Source: GCA-002050365 sp964237235 (GTDB lineage Bacteria; Acidobacteriota; Blastocatellia; Pyrinomonadales; Pyrinomonadaceae). From it: a stretch of DNA of 64,000 nt. The position numbers and the translations under genes were made by a program. Location: assembly GCA_964237235.1 (NCBI GenBank), contig CAXSGY010000016.1, positions 48,805 through 112,804 on the forward strand, read 5' to 3'. The notes below the pieces were generated by a model. The model was given only the letters and a program-made list of their open reading frames with translations, had not been told where the DNA came from and did not search any database. Position 1 is the first letter of the stretch; each line of letters starts with the position of its first letter. Shown in pieces: positions 1-9,373 of this stretch.

Positions 1-1568
1 TCGACCGCGTTTTTGAAATCGTTCGTAAAATAAAAACTCGCGCCCAGCATCTGTCTGGCTAAATTGTCCTGCGGCATCGCCCTGACTTGCCGTGCAAGCG
101 GCGCGATTGCCTGGTCAAATTGGCGCGCCCGGAACGCGATGATGCCGAGATTGCGGTTTAAATTCGGGAAATCCGGATTCCAGACGGCGGCGGCGGAAAA
201 ATTTTCAATCGCTTCCGGCGTTTGATTATTCTGCGCGGCGATCACGCCCAGATTGAAATACGCCTGTGCCAGAACGTTTGCTAAATAGTCTTTGATTTTT
301 TTCAGCTCGGCGACGCGCGCGGCGGGCAGATTGACGGTTTTTTCCGCTTGATTCGGCGCGGTTTTGAGCGGCGATTTTCGCGCGTCGCCGACGACCTGGC
401 TGAAAAGCTGATTCAAATCGTCGCGCGTCGTTTGAATCAAAGCGGTTTGCAGCTCGCGCGCTTTGGCGAGTTCAACTTCGCCTTCTTCGCGCCGTCCGGC
501 TTGAACAAGCAGTTTTCCCAAAAGATAATGCGTGCGGCGCACTTCAAAACCGTTTTTGGAATCATTCTGCGTCAGCGCGACGGCGCGGCGCAGAGTCGTT
601 TCCGCCGCCTTTAAATCGCCCGTTTCCATCTGCGCTTGTCCGAGAAACAGATTGGCTTCGCTGCTTTTCGAATTCGCCTGAATCGCTTTTTGCAGAAGCC
701 CGGCGGCTTTCGCCGCGTTGTTCTGCGAGGCGGCGACGACACCGGCGAAAAAATTCGCGTAAAAATCCGTCGGCGTTAGTTGCAATTCCTTATCGAACGC
801 GCTTCCGGCTTCGGCGAGCCGTTCGCTGCCGCCGTATTGCAAAATCACGTAGCCGAGAAAAAAAGCCGCCTTCGGCTGTTTCGGATTGACTTCGAGCGCG
901 CGTTTGAATTCGCGTTCGGCTTCGAGCGGATAATTCGTCTGCTCGAAGGCTTGCCCGAACAAAACGTGCAAATCCGCGCTTTCCTTCTTTAAGGAAGAGG
1001 TCATTTCCTCAAACAGCAATTTCGCGCGCTGCGGCTGTTTCAAATATAAATAAGTCAGACCGAGCGCGCGCGCCGAATCGAAATCCGGCGCGAGCAGCAG
1101 AACCTTTTCGAGTTCGGGCAGCGCGGCTTGATAATTTTCCTGCGTGAAATAAATGTTGCCCAAAATATAGCGGGCATACGCGTTTTTCGGATCGAGTTCG
1201 ACCGCCGCGCGCCCTTCCTGCAAAGCTTTCTCGGTTTCGCCCGACTGCAAATACGCGACGGCTAAATCTACGCGCACGCGGGCATTGTCGGCAAAATTTT
1301 TCGATTCATCGAGCGTTTTGGCGGCGGCGGATAATTTTCCTTCTTCGATGTAGATATTGCCGACGCGCTGCAAACCGAGCGCGATAATTTGCCGGTTTTC
1401 GAGCTGCGCGTTCGGCAGATCGGCGGCAATCTGAAACGTTTCCGCCGCGCTGATATGCTTTTGTAATTCGTCCGGCTGATTTGTCTGAGCGGGCTTTGAA
1501 GATAAATTCTGAGCGTGATAATTAAGCGAGAAGAAAAGTAAAATTAAAGCTAATACTTTTGCCATCAT
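1..1568 (-). CDS. secreted TPR-repeat protein, partial (3' end outside window)
   Basis: I translated this frame by hand: it stays open from an ATG at 1568 to the window edge, about 522 codons, with no stop. The N-terminus is a signal peptide of about 20 residues (hydrophobic core LALILLFFSL). The rest is mostly helical repeats with the TPR spacing of small and large residues, for example near residues 100-230 (repeats containing AYARYILGN and FFLGYVIL), so it is probably a periplasmic protein-interaction scaffold. No catalytic motif is visible. A second in-frame ATG follows the first immediately. It is transcribed away from the receptor gene, from an extended -10 element at 1613-1621. Binding partner unknown; TPR assignment firm, function not. 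Confidence 0.85.
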   Translation of the reverse strand, partial: MMAKVLALILLFFSLNYHAQNLSSKPAQTNQPDELQKHISAAETFQIAADLPNAQLENRQIIALGLQRVGNIYIEEGKLSAAAKTLDESKNFADNARVRVDLAVAYLQSGETEKALQEGRAAVELDPKNAYARYILGNIYFTQENYQAALPELEKVLLLAPDFDSARALGLTYLYLKQPQRAKLLFEEMTSSLKKESADLHVLFGQAFEQTNYPLEAEREFKRALEVNPKQPKAAFFLGYVILQYGGSERLAEAGSAFDKELQLTPTDFYANFFAGVVAASQNNAAKAAGLLQKAIQANSKSSEANLFLGQAQMETGDLKAAETTLRRAVALTQNDSKNGFEVRRTHYLLGKLLVQAGRREEGEVELAKARELQTALIQTTRDDLNQLFSQVVGDARKSPLKTAPNQAEKTVNLPAARVAELKKIKDYLANVLAQAYFNLGVIAAQNNQTPEAIENFSAAAVWNPDFPNLNRNLGIIAFRARQFDQAIAPLARQVRAMPQDNLARQMLGASFYFTNDFKNAV

Positions 1569-1612
1569 AATTACGAAGATATTATTTCCGAGATACTTTG
1601 GGAAGTAAAGGA

Positions 1613-1621
1613 ATTATACCA
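1613..1621 (-). promoter_or_regulatory. extended -10 promoter element of the TPR gene
   Basis: The minus strand reads TGGTATAAT, a TG-N-TATAAT extended -10 box, 45 bases upstream of the TPR gene start. No good -35 box is seen; the expected position lies inside the terminator hairpin of the neighbouring receptor gene, so terminator and promoter are packed together. Confidence 0.5.
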
Positions 1622-1675
1622 CAAAACAAAAATGGCGGAAAGCAAAGTTTGAATGATAAACTTTGCTTTCCGCCA
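1621..1675 (-). terminator. intrinsic terminator of the first Oar-like receptor
   Basis: A perfect 18-bp stem (arms 1633-1650 and 1658-1675) with a 7-base loop lies 20 bases past the receptor stop codon. On the minus strand it is followed by a T-rich run (TTTTTGTTTTGT). Confidence 0.9.
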
Positions 1676-1694
1676 GGATTAAAAGCAATAAAAT

Positions 1695-4600
1695 TTAGAA
1701 ATTAAATTTGATTGCGTATTGAATTTCGCGTCCGCCGCGAGTTTTCGCTGCCTGACCGAAATTGCCATTCACGCCGGTTCCGGTGATTCCGGTAATAGTG
1801 TTGTTCGTCGCACTACAAGGAGTATTAACATTTCCGCACACAACAGTTCCGTTGCTCGAGAAGAGTAGCGGAATGCTATCGCCTCTGAACTGCGGTGTGT
1901 TGAAAGCATTGAAAAACTCCAGCCTTAATTGAATGCGCGCCGCTTCACCGAAGAAACTGTTCTTTATAAAAGAAGGCGCGAAGTTTTTATAAACCGAAAA
2001 ATCTACATTCTTGGTCGGTGACCCTAAACAAGTAGTTTTTCTCGGAATAGTTTGACCGATTTTATAGCCGTTCAAAGTGAATGACTCAGGACCGAAGAAT
2101 CGTGTCACGTCATTTCCATTTGCCGAACACGGTACGCCATCTACACGGAGTGGTCGTTGGTTTGCAACATTGGTTCCGGTTCCGGTGATTCCCGCTTGAA
2201 AACCTCTGTATAGAGGAATCGAGGTCCCCGGAGTAGTTGTCGTATCAAACCCGTAGAGATATTGAAGACCGGTCGCGCTCAGTTGCGGAGTCAGCGATGT
2301 GCCGCTCGATACCTGAACGATAGTTGCTACTTCCCAGCCGCCGATCAATGTCCGCACAAACGGATTCGATTCCTTAAATACAGGCAGGTTGTAAATCAAA
2401 TTGGCAACAAAGATATTCGGGCGGTTGATGTCGGATTCTGCAAAGTCTAAATTCCGATTGTTTCTGTCCAACACGGCAAACGCGCTGCTTCCGCCGGATG
2501 AATCATTCAAACCGAAATCAGCCTGCGATCTGGAGAGCGTATAAGCCGCCTGGAAGTTCAGGCTTTTCGCTAATCTGGTTCTGAACAAAACTTGCAGCGA
2601 ATCGTAATCGGCGCGCCCATTTCGTTCAAATTGATAAATCGAAGCATAGTTGCTATACGGTCGCAAAGCATTGACGGCATTTGCGTCGCCAGCGAAAGCC
2701 GCTGCCACCTGATTTTGCTGTAAAACCTGATTTATATCGGAATGCGTCAGTTGTTTGCGGGCGCGGTTGCCGACATAGCCGACCTCAAGCACCGTGTCTT
2801 TATACAATTGCTGTCCGACTGAAAAATTGAACTGCAGCGAATAAGGCGTGTCCGGCTCGGGACTGAAAGCATATTTCGGCGAACCGTTCGATGCCGCTCC
2901 CAAACCTGAAAATACCGTTCCGTCTAAAGTGCGTTGTCCGCCAACAGTCGCCGCAAACGGTGAATTTTGTGTCAGCGCACCAAACACCGGAGAGATTCGC
3001 TCACGAAGATAGAATTGTCCGAAACCGGCTCTGACCGCTGTTTTACCGTTTGAGAAAACATCCCACGCGATGCCTAAACGAGGCGCGAGATTTTTGTAGT
3101 TGTTGCGGCGTAACGACCGGTTTGAAAATTCAGCCGGGGTGCTGGCTCCCGCAATTCCCGCACACGGATTTGTTCCTTTCGGAACGACTAAACCGTTACA
3201 CGGATCAGTTGCCGGTCGTGCCGGATTGTATAGACTTCCGTCAAATGAACTGATCAGATTGCGTTTGTCATACGGCTCGAATAAAAGAGAATATCTGGCT
3301 CCCAACTCTAACGTCACGTTCGGTCGAACTTTCCAGGTATCTCCGAAATAAAATTCGAGATTTTTATATCTGGCTTGACCGACCGCCATCGTATTTGTTT
3401 CACCGAAACCGAAAAGCGACCCTTTAGTCAAAACATCCGCCAAATAGTTGCCGGAGTTGGCTCCGTTAGCCTGAGTACTTCCGGCTGATCCCCAAAACTG
3501 CGGCGTTTCGTTGCTCGGACCGGAATCTTCATTTTTGCCGGCGGTGTCATACAAAAAGCCGACTTTGAATGTATGATTTCCGTAAACTTTGGAAGCGTCA
3601 TCTCTAATCGTATAAATATCAAGCGCGTTTCTAAAAGGAAGCTGCGCCCACAAATCCTGTCCGCTGCCATAGTTGAAAGGCGCGATTCCGCCCCAGAAAA
3701 CCGGATGCGGACGATCTACGCCGTTGACTTTAACCGAATCGGGATAATATCCCGGAATAGCTTGATTGATGCTTCGGTTAATATCCGCGCCCGAACCCGG
3801 ATCAATGTTGATGCGGTTCGCCGAATAAGAAAATTGAATGTCGTTAATCGCAGTCGAACCCAACGTAGATGTCAATTTAGCGGCAAACTGTTGTGACGGC
3901 TGCGCCCAGCTGCTTTCGACCGCCGGAAAAGCGTCATCGCCCCACAAATTACCTTGTAGGATTGGAAAAGCATTTGACCAGTCATCTTTTGTATAACGAC
4001 CGAAAATTTTATTTTTCGCGTTTAAGTTGTAGTCTATGCGAACATTTTCCTCACGAAAATTAATCGGCGAGTTTGCCGACATTGACCAGTTATGGCAATC
4101 ACTGTCGAAGGCTCGATTCGGCAGCGGAAATAACTGCGTGAGCGCGACTCCAGCCGCGCTGATTTGAGCCTGCGGAATAACATTAGTGCCTGTTCCCGGA
4201 CGACCGCCGCCAATAGCGTTAAGCTGACAAGTCGGTCGGGTCACACTTTCACGAAAATCACCGGCGCGTTCGGCGGCGGTCGGAACTCTGCCGAAGCGCG
4301 ACTGTCCGCGAATTTCCTTGTTCCATTCCTGCGAATAAAAGAAGAACAGTCGGTTTTTGATAATCGGACCACCGAGTGAAAAACCATAATCGTTTCGTTT
4401 CAGCGCGTCTCTTCCATTTCCGTTTTTGTTGGCGAAAAATTCGGCGGCGTTCAGCGCGTCGTTGCGCCCGAAGTAAAATCCGCTGCCGTGAAATTGGTTG
4501 CTGCCGCCGCGCGTGACAATTGAAATAACCGCGCCCGCCGCTTGTCCGTATTCGGGACCGTAACTGTTTCGCAGCGATTTGAATTCGGCAATCGCTTCAA

Positions 4601-5303
4601 TCGAAGGAAATAACAAAATCGTGCGATTTGAACCGGTATCGTTGTTATTCGCGCCGTCGGTTAAAAACAGATTGCTTTGCGCCGAGTTTCCGTTGACCGA
4701 AAAATCAACTCCGCCGAACAAACCTTTGCTTTTGCTGTCAAAGTTATTTGCCGCCGACACGCCGGGCTGTAATTGTGTCAGCTGCACGAAGCTGCGACCG
4801 TTCAGCGGCAGCTCGCGTACCTGTTCGCCGGAAACGACTTCGCCGACCGCGCCGGACTGCGTTTCGACCTGCACCGCGTCAGCCGTAATTTCGACGACTT
4901 CGGAAACCTGGCCGATTTGCAGGGCGACATCTTGTCTGGTCGTGTTGGCGACGTTGACCACGACATCGGCAATCGCTGTTTCCTTGAAGCCGGATTTAGT
5001 TACCGAGACGCGGTAAGTTCCGACGGCTAAATTCGGCAGCGAATAGTTGCCGTCCGAACTCGTCGTCACGGTGCGTTTTTCGCCGTTCGCCGTATTTGTT
5101 ATGGTTACGGTCGCGTCGGGAACCGCCGCGCCGCTCTGGTCGGCGACGTTACCGGATAGTTGTCCCGTCGTCGAAGTTTGCGCCGCAACCGCTGATATCA
5201 GCGACAACGCAAACAGCAAAATCATTCCCGTCTTTAACATAAAACTATTTTGCAGAACCGCCGCTCGAAGAGCCGGATTTAGCAAAGGACGCTTCTTATT
5301 CAT
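1695..5303 (-). CDS. Oar-like TonB-dependent receptor with carboxypeptidase-regulatory-like domain
   Basis: Large outer-membrane receptor of 1202 residues of the kind abundant in Acidobacteriota. After an export signal (hydrophobic core near residues 25-40, ending AVAAQ) there is an Ig-like carboxypeptidase-regulatory domain at about 45-120 (GNVADQSGAAVPDATVT), then a plug domain (VRELPLNGRSFVQL near 160-175), then a long beta-barrel ending in IKFNF, whose last aromatic residue fits BAM-dependent insertion. The start at 5303 is supported by a GGAGGA ribosome site 7 bases upstream. It probably takes up oligosaccharides: it is divergent to the GH5/GH28 genes and near the xylose genes. No SusD partner is present. 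Substrate is inferred from context only. Confidence 0.9.
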   Translation of the reverse strand: MNKKRPLLNPALRAAVLQNSFMLKTGMILLFALSLISAVAAQTSTTGQLSGNVADQSGAAVPDATVTITNTANGEKRTVTTSSDGNYSLPNLAVGTYRVSVTKSGFKETAIADVVVNVANTTRQDVALQIGQVSEVVEITADAVQVETQSGAVGEVVSGEQVRELPLNGRSFVQLTQLQPGVSAANNFDSKSKGLFGGVDFSVNGNSAQSNLFLTDGANNNDTGSNRTILLFPSIEAIAEFKSLRNSYGPEYGQAAGAVISIVTRGGSNQFHGSGFYFGRNDALNAAEFFANKNGNGRDALKRNDYGFSLGGPIIKNRLFFFYSQEWNKEIRGQSRFGRVPTAAERAGDFRESVTRPTCQLNAIGGGRPGTGTNVIPQAQISAAGVALTQLFPLPNRAFDSDCHNWSMSANSPINFREENVRIDYNLNAKNKIFGRYTKDDWSNAFPILQGNLWGDDAFPAVESSWAQPSQQFAAKLTSTLGSTAINDIQFSYSANRINIDPGSGADINRSINQAIPGYYPDSVKVNGVDRPHPVFWGGIAPFNYGSGQDLWAQLPFRNALDIYTIRDDASKVYGNHTFKVGFLYDTAGKNEDSGPSNETPQFWGSAGSTQANGANSGNYLADVLTKGSLFGFGETNTMAVGQARYKNLEFYFGDTWKVRPNVTLELGARYSLLFEPYDKRNLISSFDGSLYNPARPATDPCNGLVVPKGTNPCAGIAGASTPAEFSNRSLRRNNYKNLAPRLGIAWDVFSNGKTAVRAGFGQFYLRERISPVFGALTQNSPFAATVGGQRTLDGTVFSGLGAASNGSPKYAFSPEPDTPYSLQFNFSVGQQLYKDTVLEVGYVGNRARKQLTHSDINQVLQQNQVAAAFAGDANAVNALRPYSNYASIYQFERNGRADYDSLQVLFRTRLAKSLNFQAAYTLSRSQADFGLNDSSGGSSAFAVLDRNNRNLDFAESDINRPNIFVANLIYNLPVFKESNPFVRTLIGGWEVATIVQVSSGTSLTPQLSATGLQYLYGFDTTTTPGTSIPLYRGFQAGITGTGTNVANQRPLRVDGVPCSANGNDVTRFFGPESFTLNGYKIGQTIPRKTTCLGSPTKNVDFSVYKNFAPSFIKNSFFGEAARIQLRLEFFNAFNTPQFRGDSIPLLFSSNGTVVCGNVNTPCSATNNTITGITGTGVNGNFGQAAKTRGGREIQYAIKFNF

Positions 5304-5666
5304 AGAAATTCCTCCGAACTTTAGATCACTTAAATTTTGAATTCTTCAATGTAGAACGATTATTTCAGGCAGCTAAAAATTGCTTTTACTACTTAAATAT
5401 CAAAAAGACTTTTGTAAAATACGGAAAGCCGAAATATTTGCTTCGATTTTGCAAAACAAACCGGAGACGAATAATTTTCGGAAAGAAAATAAATTGTTAA
5501 TAAAAACTTTGTTGTATGACCTAACAAAAGTTAATATGAAATTAATGTATTGTCAAGAAGTTTTTGGTATTTTGTGAAAATTCTTTTTGAGAAAATTTTT
5601 GCCGAAAAAATTTGCCGAAAAAGTAAACGCTTTCTATTTTAAATATTTACCGACGAGGAGCAATTT
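5304..5666. promoter_or_regulatory. 363-bp AT-rich divergent control region
   Basis: The gap between the receptor and the mannanase gene is much richer in A and T than the flanking genes and contains no convincing ORF. It must carry promoters for both directions. I see several TTGTnA/TATnnT-like elements but cannot choose among them. The clearest element is the palindrome at 5622-5635. Confidence 0.5.
5622..5635 (+). promoter_or_regulatory. LacI-type operator candidate before the GH5 gene
   Basis: AGTAAACGCTTTCT is an imperfect palindrome around a central CG, the layout of LacI/CcpA-family operators. It lies 32 bases before the GH5 start codon. Its core AAACGCTTTC is the exact reverse complement of the GAAAGCGTTT core upstream of the aldolase gene (25362-25371). 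Confidence 0.35.
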
Positions 5667-7025
5667 ATGAACCGAATAAATTTTCTGAAAATCGCGCTTG
5701 CCGCCGTTTGTCTTTTTGCTTTCGCCTTCGTGTTTTCGCCGTTTTCAAACGAAGTTTTCGCCCAAACGAATTTGTTTGTCACCGTCAAAAATCATCAATT
5801 TTACGTCGGCGGCAAGCCATATTATTTTATCGGAACAAATTATTGGTACGGTTCTTTTCTGGGATTGGAAAAAGATAAAAAGCGCGGCATCGAACGGCTT
5901 CGCAAAGAGCTTGATTTCTTAAAGGCGAACGGCGTCGACAATCTGCGAATCATCGCCGGCGCGGAAGGTTCCGGGTTAATTAACGGCGTGTCGCGCGTCA
6001 AACCGCCTCTGCAAAACGAACAGGGAAAATTTGACGAAAGCGTTCTTGACGGCTTGGATTTAATTCTCGCCGAAATGAACAAGCGCGATATGAAGGCGAT
6101 TGTTTTTTTGAGCAACAACTGGGAATGGAGCGGCGGTTTTCAGCAGTATCTGATCTGGAACAAGCTCGTTCCCGACGAGCAGAAAACCAGAAAATTAACC
6201 TGGGACGAGCAGCGCGACATCGTGGCGAAATTTTACGGTTGCCAGCCGTGCAAGGAAAGCTACAACAAACAGGTCAATTTGATTTTGAACCGCACGAATA
6301 AGATCAACGGCGTAAAATACACCAATGAGCCGGCGGTGATGGCTTGGGAACTTGCCAATGAACCGCGCCCGATGCGCGCCTTCGCGGTGAATGATTACAA
6401 AAAATGGATTGCGGATGTTGCCGCGATGATTAAGGCGAAAGACAAAAATCATCTCGTCTGTATCGGACACGAAGGCTTGATGGGAACGGAAAGTTTGCCG
6501 CTGTTCGAGGAAATTCACGCCGACAAAAACATTGATTATTTGACGATTCACATCTGGGCGAAAAATTGGGGCTGGTTTAAGGAGGATAAAGTGGCGGAGG
6601 GCTTTCCGAACGTCGTCGAAAGAGCGACCGCGTATCTCGAACAGCATCTAGCCGTCGCCGAGAAATTAAATAAACCTTTAGTCATCGAAGAATTCGGTTT
6701 GCCGCGCGACAGACAGTCGTTCGCCGTCAATTCGCCGACCGCTCTGCGCGACGACTATTACGGCAAATTTTTCTCGCGTCTCGCCGCGAGCGCAAAGTCG
6801 GACGGTTACCTGGCGGGCGCGGCTTTCTGGGCGTTCGGCGGGCAGGCGCGACCGATTCCGAAACAGATTTTCTGGAAGGACGGCGACGAATATATGGGCG
6901 ATCCGCCGATGGAAGAACAGGGTTTGAATACAGTTTTCGACAGCGATCAAAGCACCTGGAAAATTATCAATTCTTACGGCAAAAATTTGAATGTCGGCAA
7001 ATCCGCAAAAAAAATCGGCGAGTAA
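5667..7025 (+). CDS. secreted GH5 glycoside hydrolase, mannan endo-1,4-beta-mannosidase-like
   Basis: A 452-residue exported enzyme with a signal peptide ending near residue 33 (NEVFAQ). The fold is a GH5 TIM barrel: the motif WELANEP (acid/base Glu232) ends strand 4, and VIEEFG (nucleophile probably Glu342) ends strand 7. The N-terminal IGTNYWYGSFLG and the spacing of the catalytic residues resemble the GH5_7 endo-beta-mannanases. It would cut beta-1,4-mannan backbones retaining the anomeric configuration. Start supported by a GAGGAG ribosome site. A GH28 gene follows on the same strand 142 bases downstream, and an Oar-like receptor lies divergently upstream. Family confident; exact substrate less so. 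Confidence 0.88.
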   Translation: MNRINFLKIALAAVCLFAFAFVFSPFSNEVFAQTNLFVTVKNHQFYVGGKPYYFIGTNYWYGSFLGLEKDKKRGIERLRKELDFLKANGVDNLRIIAGAEGSGLINGVSRVKPPLQNEQGKFDESVLDGLDLILAEMNKRDMKAIVFLSNNWEWSGGFQQYLIWNKLVPDEQKTRKLTWDEQRDIVAKFYGCQPCKESYNKQVNLILNRTNKINGVKYTNEPAVMAWELANEPRPMRAFAVNDYKKWIADVAAMIKAKDKNHLVCIGHEGLMGTESLPLFEEIHADKNIDYLTIHIWAKNWGWFKEDKVAEGFPNVVERATAYLEQHLAVAEKLNKPLVIEEFGLPRDRQSFAVNSPTALRDDYYGKFFSRLAASAKSDGYLAGAAFWAFGGQARPIPKQIFWKDGDEYMGDPPMEEQGLNTVFDSDQSTWKIINSYGKNLNVGKSAKKIGE

Positions 7026-7041
7026 AAAAAACTATACGAAA

Positions 7042-7103
7042 TAGCTGAAAGGTGATTGCTGATAAGTGATGGATTTTATTTTCCATTTATCATCTTTCAG
7101 CTA
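7042..7103. repeat. imperfect inverted repeat between GH5 and GH28 genes
   Basis: TAGCTGAAAG (7042-7051) is matched in inverted orientation by CTTTCAGCTA (7094-7103), and pairing continues imperfectly inward through TGATnA/TATCA words. It may attenuate read-through from the GH5 gene or be one of several low-complexity intergenic repeats in the window. Confidence 0.5.
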
Positions 7104-7167
7104 TCAATTATTCCGAAAGCCATCTTTCATCAAACTGAAATTTGCAGCGAATCCGAACGGGAAAATT

Positions 7168-8757
7168 ATGAAATCGTTATCAAAAAAATATCTGACGATT
7201 CATTTTTTGATTTTCATTTTTTGCGCCGCCAATTTCGCGCAATCGAAAGTTTTCGACATCACCGCTTACGGCGGTATCGGCGACGGCAAAACCGTTAATA
7301 CGCGGGCTTTGCAAACGGCGATTGACGAATGCAGCAAAAACGGCGGCGGGACGGTTTTCATTCCGCCAGGCATTTTCGTCATCGGAACGGTTTATTTAAA
7401 AAGCAACACGCATCTTTATTTGCAGAACGGCGCAATCGTTCGCGGCAGCTCTAATCTGAACGATTACGAACCTTACACGCCGGAAAAACCGTATGTTCCG
7501 ATTCACAAAGGAATGTTTTTCGCCGAAGATGCCGAGAACATCACGATCAGCGGCGAAGGGCAGATTGACGGCAACGGCGATGCGTTTTTTGAATTGGATA
7601 AAGCGAAAAAGCTCGATTCGGCGACCACGCGTTTTACCCGTCAAAAAGACGATTTTCGCCGCGTCGCGGCGGGCATCGGCGACGGTCCGGTCGTGCCGAA
7701 AGACCGCCCGTATCAGATGTTCGTTTTCAGCCGTTGCCGCCGCGTTACCGTCAAAGACGTTTTCATCACCAACGCGCCGTTCTGGTGTCTGCACATCGCC
7801 GATTCGGACGCGGTGCATATCAGCGGCATACGCTTGTGGAATAATCTGCTCGCGCCGAACGCCGACGGCATTGACATCACGAGTTCAAACAACGTCATCG
7901 TTGACAACTGTGATATTCGCACCGGCGACGATTCGATTATCGTCGCCGGTTACAACCATCATTTTGAAATTCCCGGCTTCAAACGTCTGCGCCACGAATC
8001 GAACAACGTCGTCGTGTCTAATTGTCATCTGCAATCGGCTTCGAGCGCGATTCGCATCGGTTTTTTAGATCAGAATTCGGTTAAGAACATTCACTTCAGC
8101 AACATTAACATCACCAATTCGACGCGCGGCATCGGCATTTTTCTGCGCGACGAAGGCTCTCTGGAAAACATTACTTTTTCCGACGTTTACATCGAAACGA
8201 AACTTCGCACCGGCGACTGGTGGGGCAACGGCGAGCCGATTCATATTTCGGCGATTCGCGGCAACGAAGCGGTCGCTCTGGGAAAAATCCGCAAGGTGAA
8301 ATTCAATCACATCATTGCCAGAGGCGAAGCCGGAATGCTCGTTTACGGCACGCCGGAAAGCGTGATCGAAGACATCGTTTTCGATGACGTGGATTTTGAA
8401 ATCACGGACAGCCCGCTCAATGATGTCGCAGGCGGCAACATAGATTTGCGCGGCGTTCTCGGCGAGAAAAATCAAATATTCGCCAGAGACATTCCGGGAG
8501 TTTTGGCGCAGTATGTCAACAATTTGACGATCAACGATTTCAAATTGCGCTGGACAAATACGCGCGCCGATTTTTTCACGCACGGCATCGAGGCGAATGA
8601 TTTCAAAAATTTGCGAATTACGAATTTTGACGGAACAGCCGCGCCGAATAATCCGAAAGCGTTTCCCATCGAAATCAAAAACGGCGACGGTTTTACGACT
8701 GATTTCAATCGAAAAAACGTTCGCCGCATTGACGTTGCGAATTTAAAGTTTCTCTAA
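7168..8757 (+). CDS. secreted GH28 glycoside hydrolase (polygalacturonase-like)
   Basis: I place the start at the ATG at 7168 because a clean signal peptide follows (FLIFIFCAANFAQ); a longer frame from 7066 only adds residues encoded by the intergenic inverted repeat. That gives 529 residues. The pectate-lyase-like N-terminal motif TAYGGIGDGKT is followed by right-handed beta-helix repeats. GH28 landmarks are NADGID near residues 231-236 and GDDS near 253-256, with a later AIRIG in place of the usual RIK region. The expected role is exo- or endo-hydrolysis of galacturonan-containing pectin fragments. Probably cotranscribed with the GH5 gene. Family clear, linkage specificity inferred. Confidence 0.88.
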   Translation: MKSLSKKYLTIHFLIFIFCAANFAQSKVFDITAYGGIGDGKTVNTRALQTAIDECSKNGGGTVFIPPGIFVIGTVYLKSNTHLYLQNGAIVRGSSNLNDYEPYTPEKPYVPIHKGMFFAEDAENITISGEGQIDGNGDAFFELDKAKKLDSATTRFTRQKDDFRRVAAGIGDGPVVPKDRPYQMFVFSRCRRVTVKDVFITNAPFWCLHIADSDAVHISGIRLWNNLLAPNADGIDITSSNNVIVDNCDIRTGDDSIIVAGYNHHFEIPGFKRLRHESNNVVVSNCHLQSASSAIRIGFLDQNSVKNIHFSNINITNSTRGIGIFLRDEGSLENITFSDVYIETKLRTGDWWGNGEPIHISAIRGNEAVALGKIRKVKFNHIIARGEAGMLVYGTPESVIEDIVFDDVDFEITDSPLNDVAGGNIDLRGVLGEKNQIFARDIPGVLAQYVNNLTINDFKLRWTNTRADFFTHGIEANDFKNLRITNFDGTAAPNNPKAFPIEIKNGDGFTTDFNRKNVRRIDVANLKFL

Positions 8758-8761
8758 AAAA

Positions 8762-9334
8762 TCAACTTCTCCCGACGCCGAGCGCGTCGGCGACGCGGTT
8801 GATGTAATTGAACCACGAAGCAATCAAAGTGATTTGCAAAATCGCCTGATCGTCGAAGCCGTTGGCGCGCAGGCGTTCGTGCCAGCCGGGATGAATTTTC
8901 GTCGCGTCTTTCGTTAATTGCACGACGTAATCGCACATCACGCGCTCGGCTTTGGTAATCGGCGCGTTTTCGTAATCGGTCTTCAGCTTTGAAATCAAAT
9001 CGTCATCCAAAGTTACGCGACGCAGAAACTCTGCGTGAGATTCGAGTCAGTAAAAACAATCGTTGGTCACCGAAACCATCGTCGCAATCATTTCGTGCTG
9101 CCGACGCGCAAGCGGCAAATCCGGCGACATCATCGCGCTGAACGCCGAAAAAGAATGATACAGCGCGTCGGGAATCAACGTGTGCGAATCAACGATTGAT
9201 TCGTTAATCGGACTCGACGGATCATCCGACATCGGTGTCGCATATTCCTGCGGATAACTCATCCGCGTTTTCATCAAAATTTCTTGCAGATTCGCGTCCG
9301 CGTCTTCGTATTTGATTGTTTTTATCCAAGCCAT
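8762..9334 (-). CDS. AhpD-like peroxidase-related selenoprotein (in-frame UGA at 9047-9049)
   Basis: Two apparent ORFs join in one frame across a TGA at 9049-9047 into a 190-residue protein of the carboxymuconolactone decarboxylase/AhpD superfamily, 'peroxidase-related enzyme' type. Before the stop the sequence reads VTNDCFY, after it LESHAEFLRR. In relatives this is the CxxC redox centre (CxYCxxSH), so the TGA replaces the second Cys and gives Cys-Phe-Tyr-Sec. The 10-base spacer, 6-bp stem and 5-base loop that follow fit a bacterial SECIS. Both halves are needed for a full domain. The start at 9334 (MAWIKTI) follows the permease stop by 16 bases, implying an operon. Likely a thiol/selenol peroxidase or reductase. 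The alternative is a nonsense mutation, but the position argues against it. Confidence 0.8.
9020..9036 (-). promoter_or_regulatory. SECIS-like hairpin just downstream of the in-frame UGA
   Basis: On the minus strand ACGCAG-AGTTT-CTGCGT forms a perfect 6-bp stem with a 5-base loop whose second base is G. The stem begins 10 bases after the UGA and the loop 16 bases after it. Bacterial SECIS elements have a small apical loop with a G in its first two positions about 16-37 bases from the UGA. Confidence 0.72.
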
Positions 9335-9373
9335 ATTTCGATTTTGGATTTTAGATTTCGGATTTTGGATTTG
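9335..9373. repeat. short tandem AT-rich repeat (ATTTTGGATTT units)
   Basis: The plus strand carries near-tandem ATTTTGGATTT/AGATTTCGG units spanning the gap between permease and selenoprotein genes and running into the last codons of the permease (tail ANPKSEI). It resembles dispersed short tandem repeats found between genes in some bacteria. Confidence 0.6.
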
